From: Elephas maximus indicus
Taxonomy: Eukaryota > Chordata > Mammalia > Proboscidea > Elephantidae
Length of the DNA stretch: 64,000 nucleotides
Direction: 5' to 3'
Assembly (NCBI RefSeq): GCF_024166365.1
Contig: NC_064823.1
Coordinates: forward strand, 17,850,924-17,914,923
The position numbers and the translations under genes are program-made. Below are positions 10,541-22,960 of this stretch, in pieces (the first letter of the stretch is position 1; every line of letters begins with the position of its first letter). The notes beneath the pieces are model-generated. The model was given only the letters and a program-made list of their open reading frames with translations, was not told where the DNA came from and searched no databases.

Positions 10541-11825
10541 TTTTTTTTTAACTCTTCATATACACTACAGAGAGGCTCTTAAGGTAGCTGGAGACTGTTG
10601 ATGCAGTGAGACCACAGGAGAGTTCTGTGTGAGTTAGCGATGACAGAACACATGTACAGAAATTTTTACCAAAATAAAAGTATTTTTATTCCAGGATATC
10701 TACTTATTATTTATGAAATATGCATTTTTCGATTATTATCAGGTTTCCTTATAAAAATCATGACTGTTAAATTTTCAATTTACCATGCCTGCCATCCTAC
10801 CATCTTCTTCTTTAAGTTCCTATTCTAATACCGTAATGTCCACCTTATTTTAGTTCAGGATCTTACTAAGTAACCACTAAGACAGTAAGGGTAAGAATAA
10901 TGCTAATATTGAGCAATGTAAGAGGAAAAACAAATCAAGATGGATTTCAGTGCCTTTAGTAGGGCTAACTACTTTTTTGTTTCAAGTACTAACAAAGAGT
11001 TCACTTCAGGAACATAGGCCAGATAGGTGTTATCGTATGTGTATAATGAATAGCAAATGATTTATCAAAATTATTGGAATTTTTTGATGCCATTAAATTC
11101 TGGAGAGATACTATAATTAAATACATTTCCCATCCATCAGTAGTGGCAGGGAGAAAGACATACTTTTCAGTCTATCTGTATAGCTATTAAAAGCTGTGAA
11201 TTTTAGCTAGATATTAAATTTGGATGAGACATGACCTCCACAATCCAGCTAGGCTAATAACTATTTGAGGCAAAAAGGCTTTAACAGTTTACTGAGTTTA
11301 CCTGAAGTTGGCTAAATCACACTATGTATACATTTCTACCTCTACGTAAGTTGAATGCTGATGACATAAACTGGTATGAAACTGTGTATACTGGTAATCA
11401 ATATTATCAAAAAATACAAAAACACTTATAAATACTTTTCCCAATGTTTCCTACTTTATTACAAATATTTTCAAATCTTAGAGTAAATACTTTCATCTGT
11501 ACTTTATATTTAGTTTGCTGTGCTCTTAAACCCACTTTCTTCAGCTCTAATAGAAAGTTTAATCTGACAGAAATCATCCTATAATTGTTAGAGTTTTTTT
11601 TTTTTTTTCTTTTTTCACTCTTCTTTACCTCTCATAGCAAAATTCTACTTCAGTTAGGTTTATCAGAACCATAGCCAGGTTTCTACCAGTTTGATCAAAT
11701 CCTGAGATCCCTCTTACCTGATGTTTTCCAGCTCCTTCCTCTATTGTATTCTTTAGTACTGCTAACCCTAAAAAGTAAACCCTTGGGTGGTATAGTGTAT
11801 ATGACAGTAATAACAATAATGGTAA

Positions 11826-12030
11826 TGATGAAAATGATAATAGCAAGTATCTACAGAGTTCTTTCTATATTCCAGAGCATATTTAATGTATAGTTAATTC
11901 TCATAGCAACCTTACAGGGCAAAGTTATTATCATTCCCGTTTTACACATGAAGAAATGGAGGCACAAAGAAGTTAAGGAACTTGTCTAGGTAACAGTTTA
12001 CCTTAAGAGTCTACACTCTTAACCACTATA
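11826..12030 (+). mobile_element. MIR-type SINE remnant
   Basis: The block 'CCCGTTTTACACATGAAGAAATGGAGGCACAAAGAAGTTAAGGAACTTG' is the diagnostic MIR core/3' region, preceded by 'TCTCATAGCAACCTTACAGGG'. It is old and diverged. Confidence 0.8.
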
Positions 12031-13009
12031 TTTTTCATAGTGGGGAAAATAGCCCAGAAAGTTGTTGTAGCAGTTAGGTAAATGCAAACTTATGTTACCT
12101 GTATCAGTGACTTCTACTAGCAGAAATATTTGAGAAACATAATTTCAAGCCAACTAAATGGGGCTTTTATGTTAGCATGATATTTCGCCTGTTTCCAGGC
12201 AAAAATATAACGTAGAGAAGTTTCTCAACTTAAGATTTATAATATTGAAGAAAATTCAGATAAACTATAACCTTGCCAAAATGACTGCCACCTTCCTTTT
12301 TATTGAGAGCACTTTCTTGGAAAAGAACACAGAGATTATACCAGTGAACATCTTGGCACAAGAGAAGACAAATAGGAAGTGACCTGGGTTTGGGGAGAGG
12401 ACAAGGAAGTAAAGTTGGAGAAAAAAATTTCCCAGTTGAGGGCTTCAGTGGGACAGGTTGAATACAAATCAGAAAAGATGATAGGAGACCTTAAAGATAG
12501 GAAAAGCTGATTAAAAAAAAAAGTGTGTCTTTAAGAAAAGATATGTTTTTAAAAATTGAACTTAAACTTGATAAGGGTGATTTTCATGCTTTGAAGGGAT
12601 TTTATAACTTCACAAAATCATCTCTATGCTTCCCTGCAAATCTTGACTACATTTAAAATAAACTCCTCCAGCTCATGTAAAAATTTTCTCCTAAGTGAAA
12701 TAAATCTTTATGTAACTTTATGTTTTAAAAGGAAAAAGACTACTTATCTGCATCTGTTCAAGAATAGATTGATTTATTTTGAGAAGAAATTTTGGGTACC
12801 ATTTTTAATGTAGACTTATTTGTAACTTAATGTCTATTTTATATTGTAAATGTACATTTAATAATAAATAAGATTATTATGCAAATGTATCTTAAGCCTT
12901 AAAACTTTATTCGTACTTTCAACACATATTTAAGGGGCACCCACTATGTGCCAATCACTATGTAATTTGGGGGGATAGAGCAATGCACAAAAATAAAAAT
13001 ATTGCTGTC

Positions 13010-13765
13010 AAAGCTCAGGAAATAAGAAATTTTAAAAATGATTTCAGAGTGAAGACCAAATTAGAAGTAACACAAGAATAAGCAAGACAATGGAAATAAT
13101 GTAGGAAAATTAAAATAAACAAAAATGAAGACATAAAAATGATTCTGGAAAAAGTGATAAGATACAGGAACTAGGCAAAGATGATCGAACATACATATAA
13201 TAGGAGTCCATGAAGAACAACATCAAAACAATGGAAACAGAACCAATTCTAAAACCTATGAAACAAGAAAAGTTCACTAAAATAAAGGAAGGCTTGAGGC
13301 TACATATGGAACAGGCACTCCATATACTAGCGGAAACTGACTCAGAATGGTCTACACTGACACATATTCAAGTAAAAATACTAGATTAAAATATAACTTT
13401 GGATATCTAGGCAAAATGACTAACTCATAAAGAAAAAAATCAGATTACAATCAGACTTCTTAATGACTTCATGACAGAAGTCACTATAATAACATATTTA
13501 AGATATTCAAAGAAAGGTAATGTGAGCAAAGTTTTTTTATATCCAGCCAAGCTGACCTTCAAGTATAAAGTCCAAAGACAAACTGTTAAAATGAAATAAG
13601 GAATATTGTTTCCTTGAGCCCTGACTAGGAATCCACTAGTGAACAAGTTTGGAACAACCAAGATGATAAGAGAAGCTTCAGCATGAGGACTTATAGTAAA
13701 CACTTAACCACCTATGGAAGTAAGGAACTATGGAAATAGGGTGACAACATAATATAAAGAGTTAT
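13010..13765 (+). mobile_element. Old L1/HAL1-type LINE fragment
   Basis: The A-rich sequence contains 'TTTATATCCAGCCAAGCTGACCTTCAAGTATAAAG' followed by 'TTGTTTCCTTGAGCCCTGACTAGGAATCC', phrases typical of old L1M/HAL1 copies. No intact ORF is present. The ERV at 13.77 kb begins right at its edge. Confidence 0.45.
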
Positions 13766-13772
13766 AAAACGG

Positions 13773-14237
13773 TGGTCCCCAAGCTGCAGAAAATTCCACA
13801 GCCTCAAACAGCTTGCTTGACAAGCCCCATAGCTTTACATTAACACCCTGGTTCCCCTTAACTGCTGCCCAGAACTAGATGAAACTGGCTGAAACTGGTT
13901 TAGGCTCCATATTGACATCCTGGGTAAACTTTTAGCTCATTAAGTGCCTCATGTATAGTAACTTCCCAGCCTTTTGGGCAGAGACAGGCTGCCATTTTTA
14001 AGCATGTGATGTATGAAGCTATCTTACCCTTACTGTGCCTACATTACATGATTAAGAACGTTGCTGATGTAATTTGCATGATCTCCTTGCTCGTAAGCCC
14101 TATAAAATTAACCTCCCTAAATCATATCCCTGAGCAATCTTGGAGGCACCAGCCCCAACTGTTTCATTCCTTGTGCAATGAAACAAAGCTGCCATTCTGA
14201 TCTCTCACCTCAGCCTCTTGTTTATTGGCTGTGACGA
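13773..14237 (+). mobile_element. ERV 5' LTR
   Basis: It starts about TGGTCCCCAAGCTGC and matches the 3' LTR throughout (CAGCCTCAAACAGCTTGCTTGAC, TGGAGGCACCAGCCCC, CTCTTGTTTATTGGCTGTGA). A TATA box, TATAAAATTA, lies at 14101. The exact end is uncertain because the two LTRs diverge after GGCTGTGA. Confidence 0.88.
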
Positions 14238-14644
14238 GTCTTGCTGAGCAGGACCTGTGGTACCCAGTAACAAATTCTGCAAGCCAGCCAGGGGTCACCT
14301 GCTCAGTTCTGAAGGCAGATCGAACAACACACCAGCCCTGACATCTGGCGCGATCAGATTTCTCCCAGAGACCTCCAGGCAGTTCCAGAGGCTGACCCAC
14401 CTCTGACTCAACACTGACTCAGTGGGAGATGTGAAATCACTTGAGGTGTTCCCCAGAAAGGGGGATCATACATCCTCAGTAACAATCTAAATCCAATGTA
14501 AAGCCTTAGAAGAGACCCAAGAAGTGGAAGGAATTGGCCACTGAGGACATAAAAGGTCTTAGGTGTTTGTTACTTTTTTGTGTGGTCATCAGCAATGAGA
14601 GGTATGGATAACACACAAAGGATCCCTGAATGTAGTCTGTCAGG
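14238..14644 (+). other. ERV leader region
   Basis: The sequence between the LTR and the first gag-like codons contains a TCTGGCGCGATC stretch at about 14345. It has no ORF of note. A tRNA primer-binding site could not be assigned. Confidence 0.5.
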
Positions 14645-14882
14645 GTGCATTCTAAAGAATTGGTCTTACTTTGGGTCAGACCTATGAAAACGAAGAAAAT
14701 GATTTTCGTTTGTAATATTGCTTGGCCCCAGTACCAACTAGGGGATGGTGAGAAATGGCCCCCGAACAGGTCTTTGCACTATAACACTATCTTCCAACTT
14801 GACCTTTTTTGTATGTGTAAAGGGAAATGGGATGAGAAGATGTATGTTGAAGACTTCATGGTTTTACACCAGAAAAAAGCAG
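14645..14882 (+). pseudogene. ERV gag, matrix-domain remnant
   Basis: The frame from 14645 includes GDGEKWPPNRSLHYNTIFQL and KGKWDEKMYVEDF, which resemble the matrix region of class I ERV Gag proteins (a KWPPxG/S-like motif). Gag sequence then stops abruptly where the RTE LINE begins and resumes after 17972. The split is therefore by insertion. Confidence 0.7.
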
Positions 14883-17800
14883 AGTTGACCTTAATGACAT
14901 GGATGGAGTAGAGCTTTCGGGACCTTCATTTGCTGATGAGGCATGACTCGCAATGAGAAGAAACAGCTGCAAACATCCATTAATAATCAGAACCTGGAAT
15001 GTACAAAGTATGAATCTAGGGAAATTTGGAAATAGTCAAAAATGAAATGGAATGCATAAACGTTGATATGCTAGGCATTAGTGAGCTGAAATGGACTGGT
15101 ATTGGCCATTTTGAATCGGACAATCATATAGTCTACTATGCTGGGCATGACAACCTGAACAGGAATGGTGTTGCGTTCGTCAAAAAAAAAAAAAAAAAAA
15201 AAACATTTCAAGATCTATCCTGAAGTACAACGCTATCAGTGATAGGATAATTTCCATACACCTACAAGGAAGACCGGTTAATACGACTGTTACTCAAATT
15301 CACGCACCAACCACTAGGGCCAAAGATGAAGAAATAGAAGATTTTTATCAGCTGCTGCAGTCTGAAATTGATCAAACATGCAATCAGGATGCATTGATAA
15401 TTACTGGTGATTGGAATGCGAGAGTTGGACACAAAGAAGGATCAGTAATTGGAAAACATGGCCATGGTGATAGAAACAATGCCAGAGATCGAATGATAGA
15501 ATTTGGCAAGACTGACGACTTCTTCACTACAAATACCTTTTTCACCAACATAAATGGAGACTATACACATGGACCTCACCAGATGGAATACACAGAAATC
15601 AAATTGACTACATCTGTGGAAAGAGACGGTGGAAAAGCTCAATATCATCAGTCAGAACAAGGCCAGGGGCCGACTGTGGAACAGACCATCAATTGCTCAT
15701 ATGCAAGCTCAAGCTGAAACTGAAGAAAATCAGAACAAGTCCACGAGAGCCAAAATATGACCTTGAGTATATCCCACCTGAATTTAGAGACCATCTGAAG
15801 AATAGATTTGACTCATTAAACACTAGTGAATGAAGAGCAGACAAGTTGTGGAATGACATCAAAGACATGAAGAAAGCAAGAGGTCATTGAAAAGACAAGA
15901 AAGAAAAGACCAAGATGGATGTCAGAGGAGACCCTGAAACTTGCTCTCGAAGGTCAAGCAGCTAAAGCAAAAGGAAGAATTGATGAAGTAAAAGATCTGA
16001 ACAGAAGATTTCAAAGGGTGGATCAAGAGGACAAAGTAAAGTATTATAATGACATTTGGAAAGAGCTGGAGATGGAAAACCAAAAGGGAAGAACACGCTC
16101 GGTGTTCCTCAAGCTGAAAGAATTGAAGAAAAAATTCAAGCCTCGAGTTGCAATAGTGAAGGATTCTATGGGGAAAATATTGAACGACCCAGAAAGCATC
16201 AAAAGATGATGGAAGGAATATCAAACCCACCCACTGCCATCGAGTCGATTCCGACTCATAGTGACCCTACAGGACAGAGTAGAACTGCCCCATAGAGTTT
16301 CCAAGAAGCGCCTGGCGGATTCGAACTGCCGACCTTTTGGTTAGCAGTGGTAGCACTTAACCACTACTGCAGGAAGGAATACAGAGAGTCATTGTACCAA
16401 AAAGAATTAGTTGATGTTCAACCGTTTCAAGAGGTAGCGTATGATCAGGAACCGATGGTACTGAAGGAAGAAGTCCAAGCTGCTCTGAAGGCATTGGTGA
16501 AAAACAAGGCTCCAGGAACTGCTGGAATATCAATTGAGATGTTTCAACAAACAGACGCAGCGCTGGAGGTGCTCACTCATCCATGCCAAGAAATATGAAA
16601 GACAGCCTCCTGGCCAACTGACTGGAAGAGATACATATTTATGCCTATTCCCAAGAAAGGTGATCCAACCAAATGTGGAAATTATAGAACAATATCATTA
16701 ATGTCACACACAAGCAAAATTTTGCTGAAGATCATTCAAAAGTGGCTGCAGCACTGTATCAACAGGGAACTGCCAGAAATTCAGGCTGGTTTCAGAAGAG
16801 GACATGGAACCAGGGATATCATTACTGATGTCAGATGGATCCTGGCTGAAAGCAGAGAATACCAGAAGGATGTTTACCTGTGTTTTATTGACTACGCAAA
16901 GGCATTCAACTCTGTGGATCATAACAAATTATGGATAACATTGTGAAGAATGGGAATTCTAGAACACTTAATTGTGCTCATGAGGAACCTTTACATAAAT
17001 GAAGAGGCAGTTGTTCAGACAGAACAAGGGGATACTGATCAGTTTAAAGTCAGGAAAGGCGTGCGTCAGGGTTGTATTCTTTCACCATACCTATTCACTC
17101 TGTACGCTGAGTGAATAATCTGAGAAGCTGGACTATATGAAGAAGAACGGGGTATCAGGATTGGAGGAAGATTAATTAACCTGCATTATGCAGATGACAC
17201 AACCTTGCTTGCTGAAAGCGAAGAGGGCTTGAAGCACTTACTAATGAAGATCAAAGACCACATCCTTCAGTGTGGATTGCGCCTCAACATAAAGGAAATA
17301 AAAATCCTCACAACTGGACCAGTGAGCAACATCATGATAAACGGAGAAAAGACTGAAGTTGTCAAGGATTTCATTTTACTTGGATCCACAATCAACACCC
17401 ATGGAAGCAGCAGACAAGAAATCAAAAGATGCATTGCATTGGGTAAATCTGCTGTAAAGGACCTACTTAAAATGTTGAAGAGCAAAGATGTCACCTTGAA
17501 GACTAAGGTGCACCTCACCCAAGCTATGGTATTTTCAATCACATCATATGCATGTGAAAGCTGGACAATGAATAAGGAAGACTGAAGAAGAGTTGACGCC
17601 TTTGAATTGTGGTGTTGGCAAAGAATATTGAATATACCATGGACTGCCAAAGAAGGAACAATTCTGTCTTAGAAGAAGTACAACCAGAGAATGCTCCTCA
17701 GAAGCAAGAATGGTGAGACTGCATCTTACATAGTTTGGACATGTTGTCAGGAGGGATCAGTCCCTGGAGAAGGACATCATTCAAGCTTGGCAGAGTACAG

Positions 17801-17972
17801 GGTCAGTGGAAAAGAGGAAGACCCTCAACGAGGTGGACTGACACAGTGGCTGCTACAATGAGCTCAAGCATAGCAACGATTGTAAGGATGGCTCAGGACC
17901 GGGCAGTGTTTCGTTCTGTCGTGCATAGGGTCGCTATGAGTTGGAACTGACTCAATGGCAGCTAACAACAAC
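14883..17972 (+). mobile_element. RTE-type LINE inserted in ERV gag
   Basis: This is a nearly complete RTE/BovB-like element. Apurinic-endonuclease pieces (GISELKWTGIGHFES at about 15080, IITGDWNARVG at 15397) are followed by reverse-transcriptase pieces: PIPKKGDPTKCGNYRTISL at 16644, IQAGFRRGHGTRD, CFIDYAKAFNSVDH and the catalytic LHYADDTTLL at about 17183. The 3' end is TAGGGTCGCTATGAG...CTAACAACAACAACAAC. Internal stops (for example after 15717, 16599 and 16946), a 22-A tract at 15182-15203 and a SINE at 16221 make it inactive. Confidence 0.93.
16221..16371 (-). mobile_element. AfroSINE inside the RTE LINE
   Basis: A minus-oriented SINE with tail CGAGTCGATTCCGACTCATAG and head TAACCACTACTGC. 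The 10-bp target-site duplication GGAAGGAATA lies at 16211-16220 and 16372-16381. It splits the LINE ORF between the endonuclease and reverse-transcriptase domains. Confidence 0.93.
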
Positions 17973-19330
17973 AACAACCAGGATGAAAATCTACGGAAAC
18001 AATGTAAAATTTTAGCTCAGACAGACAACGACAAAGGGAAACCACCAGTCTTAGCCCCAGATCCAGAGGATGATTTCCTGATTCTGACCCTACACCCTCC
18101 ATCTCCTCCTCTGGTTTTGGCCCCTCTGCAGCTACTGGCGCTGCAACCCCCTGCTTCTGCCCGCCTTATGCCCTGAGCTGCCTAGCCCTTCCGCACAGCC
18201 AGTGGGATCGCCACCCCATATGCGGAGTGGAATGGCCTTTGTGGTGTCCCAATTTGGCCGATGGGGAAGGCTCTGAAAGAGGGGGGCGGGGTTCTCAGGG
18301 AGGCCATGGTTTTGAGGGCTGCGATACCAGGCCCGAAAGGAAGCCCGATGGCATACACCCTTTACATCAGGTCCCAGCCTGAGATGCCAGAATGGTCCGG
18401 GTTACTCAGCCCTTCACAAGTGGTCTTTGTAACTGGAAGAACAACAGCCTCAGGTATAGAAAGGACCCCAAGCAGACGCAAAGTCTTTTTGCCTCCATTT
18501 CCCACACTCACAACCCCACTTGGGCGTATTGCCAGGCCCTGTGTGACATGCTTCTCACCCTAGAAAAGTGCCGCATGATGTTTGAGAAGGCTTGTGCTAA
18601 GGCATGAGTTACAGGCTGTAAATTGAAACAGCGCTGATGCTTTCCCTGCTGCTGATCCTGGCTGGGACCCCAACACTGCAGCAGGGCAGATGCACCTTAC
18701 TTTTCAGAAGAAGTGTCTTCAAGAGTTTAAAGAAAGGGGTACCCAAACAAAAGAATTCAAGCAAAGTGCATGAAGTTAAACAGGAGTCTAACGAGGACCC
18801 CTCCTGGTTTTGGGAAAGAATTTATGCTGCTTTCAGGTAGTTCACTGTATGTAGAACCTGAGAGTCTTGAAAATACCCAAATGGTTAATATGATCTTTAT
18901 AGGGCAAAGTGCTCCCCATGTTGGAAGAAATGTTCAAAAAGTAGGAGGTATGGGATTGGGAATGTTTCAGCTAGTGGAACTAGCCTACCAAGTTTCTCTA
19001 ACCAAGATAAAGAGCAAGAAAGGAAGAAAGTTGCAGACCCAAAGTGCCAGACAGCCTTCCTTGTGGCCACCTTGCAGGACGGAGGCCAGACCCCCAAAGA
19101 ACAAAGAAAAGGGGGAAGCCAAGGCTGCAGGAGCTGGGAAGGCCCCATGTCCCCTTAGAAAGAGACCCAGTGCACCCGGTGTAAAAAGAAGGGACACTGG
19201 AAACGAGAGTCTCCAAAATACCAAACAAAGGAACAAAAATGGAGAGAGGCAACCCAGTGCCTGGCCATGGCACCAGAAGTTGAGTCGGACTGAGGGGGAC
19301 CAGAGGCTAGCCCTCTGCCGGAGCGCCTAG
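17973..19330 (+). pseudogene. ERV gag, p12/capsid/nucleocapsid remnants
   Basis: A proline-rich stretch (18040-18180) precedes a capsid-like segment around 18400-18610 with LCNWKNNSLRYRKDPK and a THNPTWxYCQ motif, typical of class I Gag capsids. At 19171-19213 another frame reads CTRCKKKGHWKRES, a CCHC zinc knuckle whose last cysteine is serine. At least two frameshifts separate the pieces. Confidence 0.82.
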
Positions 19331-19500
19331 TTATAATGAAGGTAAAAGGAAAGCCCATAAAGTTCCTGGTAGACATGGGGGCAACTCACTCTGTGATGAT
19401 AAAAAAGGCAGCCCCAATAACAGGAAGGACCATTCCAGTAGTTGGTGTGTCAGGAAAAGAAGTACTCCCCCCCGCTGCCCCCACCTTCTTGTAGCCTTTA
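19331..19500 (+). pseudogene. ERV protease remnant
   Basis: The reading KFLVDMGATHSVM places the catalytic aspartate at 19372-19374. The expected Asp-Thr-Gly triad is Asp-Met-Gly. The remainder is short and broken by a stop near 19495. Confidence 0.78.
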
Positions 19501-20690
19501 ATCTGCTCTAGAGTGCAGGAGAGGTGTCTGACTCATTCCTTCCTATGCATGCCGTACTGCCCAGTCCTTTTGCTGGGCCAAGGCCTGCTTTGCAAGTTGC
19601 AGCCACAGATAACCCTTGAAAACAGGCAACTGCATATGCAAGTGCCACCTGGCTCAGGTTGGAAGCTGCAAATAGCTCTTTTAAATCAAATACAAACAAG
19701 TTCACCAACCAACTACTCAAAGGGGGTCCTCCACCAAGGACTGGTAGACTCTAAAGTCATGGAAGCAGTGCTGCCTTGGGTTTGGGCAGACAAAACCCCT
19801 GGAAGGGCCAAAAACTTGCCACCGTTGTCACTAACCTCTTGCCTGATACTACCCCACCTAGCCTAAAGCAATATCCTATTAGAATTGAGGCCTGCTAAGC
19901 TCTTGCATACACCATCAACAGGTACATAGAACATGGACTGATTCGACACTTCCAGTCACAGTTTAACAATTTTTTTTTATTCTTCCAGTGACGAAAAAGA
20001 CTGGGGAATACTGCTTGGTGCAGGATGAGGGCAGTGAATCAAGTAACAGTGACAGTTCACCAGTGGTCCCAAATGCCTACGTACTGCTCTGCACACTCTC
20101 CCCTGCCTTCACTTGTTATACTGTGTTGGACTTGAAAGATGTGGGTTTTTTTTTTTTTTTTTTTTTGAATTCCAGTTAAAGAGAAAACCCAAGTGATCTT
20201 TGCTTTTGAGTGGGAGGACCCGCTCTCAGGACTCAAACAGCAACATTGATGGACAGTTTTACCCCAAAAGTTCAAAAACAGCCCAACCCTGCTTGGGCCA
20301 GTGCTGGCACAAGACTTACACCAGCCGATCCTCACCAACAGCATCTCGTCGAAGTTTGTGGCTGATCTCAATGCAGCAAAGATGAGCTCCATTCACTTCA
20401 GAATACCCCTGAGGTTCTTAACTTCCTGGGCAACTCAGTACAGGGTACAGAAAGAAAAGTCCCAGATCACTCAGCTAGAACTAATGTACTCGGGGTTTAA
20501 AATTAGGGCTGGTGAACACGAATTGCTACCAGTGATAAAGGATGCCATCTACCAACTGGCTGCCCCCCCCACCAGAAAGCAGCTAAGAGGCTTCTTGGAA
20601 TGCCAGAATTTTGCCACATTTGGATCACAAACTTTGGGCTCATTGCAAAATCTCTTTACCAGGGTTTAGAAGTGAAAGAAACAGAGACTC
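19501..20690 (+). pseudogene. ERV reverse transcriptase remnant
   Basis: Recognisable pieces are YCPVLLLGQGLLCKLQPQIT, then a segment around 20170-20215 reading IFAFEWEDP, then VLAQDLHQPI (about 20298) and the thumb/connection phrases LNFLGN and RKQLRGFLE. The polymerase YxDD box is not recognisable where it should follow DLHQPI (about 20335-20355). A T20 run at 20143-20166 interrupts the fingers/palm region. Confidence 0.82.
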
Positions 20691-21660
20691 TGAACTGGAC
20701 TGCTAAAGAGGATCAAGCCTTCAAAACCTTAAAAGTAAAATTAATGGAAGCTCTCGCACTTGGGCTGCCAGACCTGAGTCACTGTTTTGAACTCTTCATT
20801 CATGAATCGGTGGGGATTGCAACAGGGATCCTCACCCAGACCCTGTGAAACTAGAAGCAACCCGTGGCATACTTTTCAAAGAAGCTGGACACGGTGACGG
20901 AAGGCTGGCCTGCCTGTCTACAGGCAGTAGCACCCTCTGTGTTAGAAACCAAGAAAGCTGAGAAGCTGACTCTTGGGCAGCCCCTAATGGTCACAACACA
21001 TCACTCTGTTATCACCATCTTGGAACATCGCAGGTCACAATGGATTTCCCAAGGATAAATGGCCAAATGCTAGGCAGTGCTCCTGGTTAACCCATCTGTT
21101 TTGCTCCAAGAAAGCCTGCCTCAACCCTGCCACTCTCCTGCCTTCCCTTCCCCAATGGGAGAAGTCCTACAAGTGTTTAATGACCACAGACCTAGCCTAT
21201 GCCAGCAGACTAGACCTGACTGACAGGCCTCTGGAGGACCCTGACTTGGAATTGTACACCGATGGAAGCAGCTTTGTTGAGAATAAAGAAAATCTGGTTA
21301 TGCAGTTCTAACGCCGGATGAGACATTGGAGTCAGGGTCGCTCCATCCCGGAACCTCAGGGCAGAAGGCTGACCTCATCGCCATGCTCCAAGCATGGTCA
21401 CAATTTACATGGACTGTAAGTACATTTTGGGGGTACTTCATGCCCACAGAGCCGTCTGGAAAGAAAGGGGGCTCCTCACTGCCAACAGAAAAGACATTAA
21501 GCATTCACAGAAAATCTTTTAATTCCTTTGAGCCATCCTCTCAGCGCAAGTTGCCATAGTGCACTGGCAAGAGCACCAAAAAGGAGATAACACTGCAGCA
21601 AAAGGCAATCGAAAGGCAGATGCCGCAGCCAAGGAAGCTGCCCGGCTACATTAGTATTCT
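20691..21660 (+). pseudogene. ERV connection and RNase H remnant
   Basis: The frame has NWTAKEDQAFKTLK, then PDLSHCFELFIHE, and at about 21249 ELYTDGSSFVEN, the TDGSS signature of the gammaretroviral RNase H. Stops and small frameshifts break it repeatedly (for example at 20848, 21058 and 21309). Confidence 0.82.
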
Positions 21661-22960
21661 GGCTACAGCTGCCCCTACTGACTTAAAACCCTGCTACTCC
21701 CCCACAAGATAAGGCTTTAGCTCAAAACTGGTGAGCCACAAAGAAAAAGAATGGATGGCTCTACACTGAACATGGAAGGATCTTCATCCCATCAAAACTA
21801 ATGCATCTTATTCTCCTGAAAAGCTCATCAGTCAACTCGTTATGGTAGAGATGGGCTTTATGATTAGGTAAAAAGATACCTGGTGGGCCCAAAGCTTCTG
21901 TCCACCATTGAATCCATTATAAGGGCCTGCACCACCTGTGCCAAAAAGAATACAAAAAATACCATCAATGCACCTCCAAGGCATAAAAGACAATGGGCCA
22001 TGCCCAGAGAAGGCTGGCAAATTGATTTTGCTGAAATGCCAAAAGCCCCCAGGAACTGTAGATATTTGCTAGTACGTATAGACACTTCTACCAATTGGAT
22101 AAAAGCCTTTCCTTGCCAATCAGAAAGGGCCACAGAAGTAGTCAAACATCTCCTAGATGACATAATTCTTAGGTTTGGGCTTCATTCTTCCATTGGGAAT
22201 AACAATGGACCTCACTTTATTGCTCCAATAGTTCAGGCATTGGCGAGATCGTTAGGTTTTAATTGGAATCTACATTCAGCATGGGCACCACCCACCAAAA
22301 ACCAAACCCACTGCAGTCGAGTCGATTCCGACTCACAGTCATACCCTACAGAACAGAGTAGAGCTGCCCCATAGAGTTTCCAAGGAGCGCCTAGGCAGAT
22401 TCGAGCTGCTGACCTCTTGGTTAGCAGCCGTAGCACTTAACCACTATACCACCAGGGTTTCCATTGGCACCACAGTCCAGTGGAAAGGTAGAAAGAGGTA
22501 ATCAAACTCTGAAGAGACATATAGCTAAGCTCTGTCAAGAAACAAAGCTAGCTTGGACTAAAGTACTACCCGTGGCCCTCTTGAGAGCTAGAGCTAAAAA
22601 TCAGCCCCTTTGAGCTGCCCCCTCCTGATTAACCCTGACATGGAATTAAGTGTTAACTCAGCTGTGTGACTGGGAATTTACAAATCATAAAGTATTTGTG
22701 GTCTCTCCTGGCGACTCTGTCTTCTCTCCACAGGTATAATCTCAGCCAACAACCACCTGAGCCAGAGGTACTGTTCACCCTTCCCAGCCCGGTGACTGAG
22801 CTCTAAAGGCCTGGAAAGCTGAACCCCTCCAGGAAAAGAGGACTGGACCTTTTGAAGTGCTGCCTGCCAAACCCATGGTGAAATTCATTGGTCTCAAGGC
22901 TTGGATCCACCACACCCAAATAAAGAGGACAGTCCCACCAGACATCGAGGGACAAACCCA
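21661..22960 (+). pseudogene. ERV integrase remnant
   Basis: The zinc-binding end CTTCAKK and core WQIDFAEMPK and YLLVRIDTSTNWIKAFP are clear in the frame from 21883. The second catalytic motif reads IGNNNGPHF, with asparagine in place of the expected aspartate. The third catalytic region (GKVERGNQTLKRH) lies at about 22480, beyond a SINE insertion. The C-terminal piece VKFIGLKAWIHHTQIKR, at about 22876, matches the gammaretroviral integrase end. Confidence 0.87.
22292..22465 (-). mobile_element. AfroSINE splitting the ERV integrase
   Basis: A minus-oriented SINE with tail CGAGTCGATTCCGACTCACAG and head CACTATACCACCAGGGTTTCC. The 8-bp target-site duplication GGCACCAC lies at 22284-22291 and 22466-22473. 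It falls between the second and third integrase catalytic motifs. Confidence 0.93.

Larger units (their letters stand above)
10035..12890 (+). other. MFSD8: Probable MFSD8 3' UTR and downstream region
   Basis: Non-coding sequence follows the stop. AATAAA hexamers stand at 10252-10257, 10673-10678 and 12863-12868. The last sits in 'TTTAATAATAAATAAG' after about 2.8 kb of mostly single-copy AT-rich DNA. Which site is used cannot be decided from sequence. A SINE (10348-10540) and a MIR (11826-12030) lie inside. No ORF here looks real. Confidence 0.5.

Noticed and set aside
18770-19330. 186-codon ORF as an intact gag product
   Set aside because: It switches out of the frame that contains the zinc knuckle and lacks capsid homology over most of its length; it is a frameshifted remnant.
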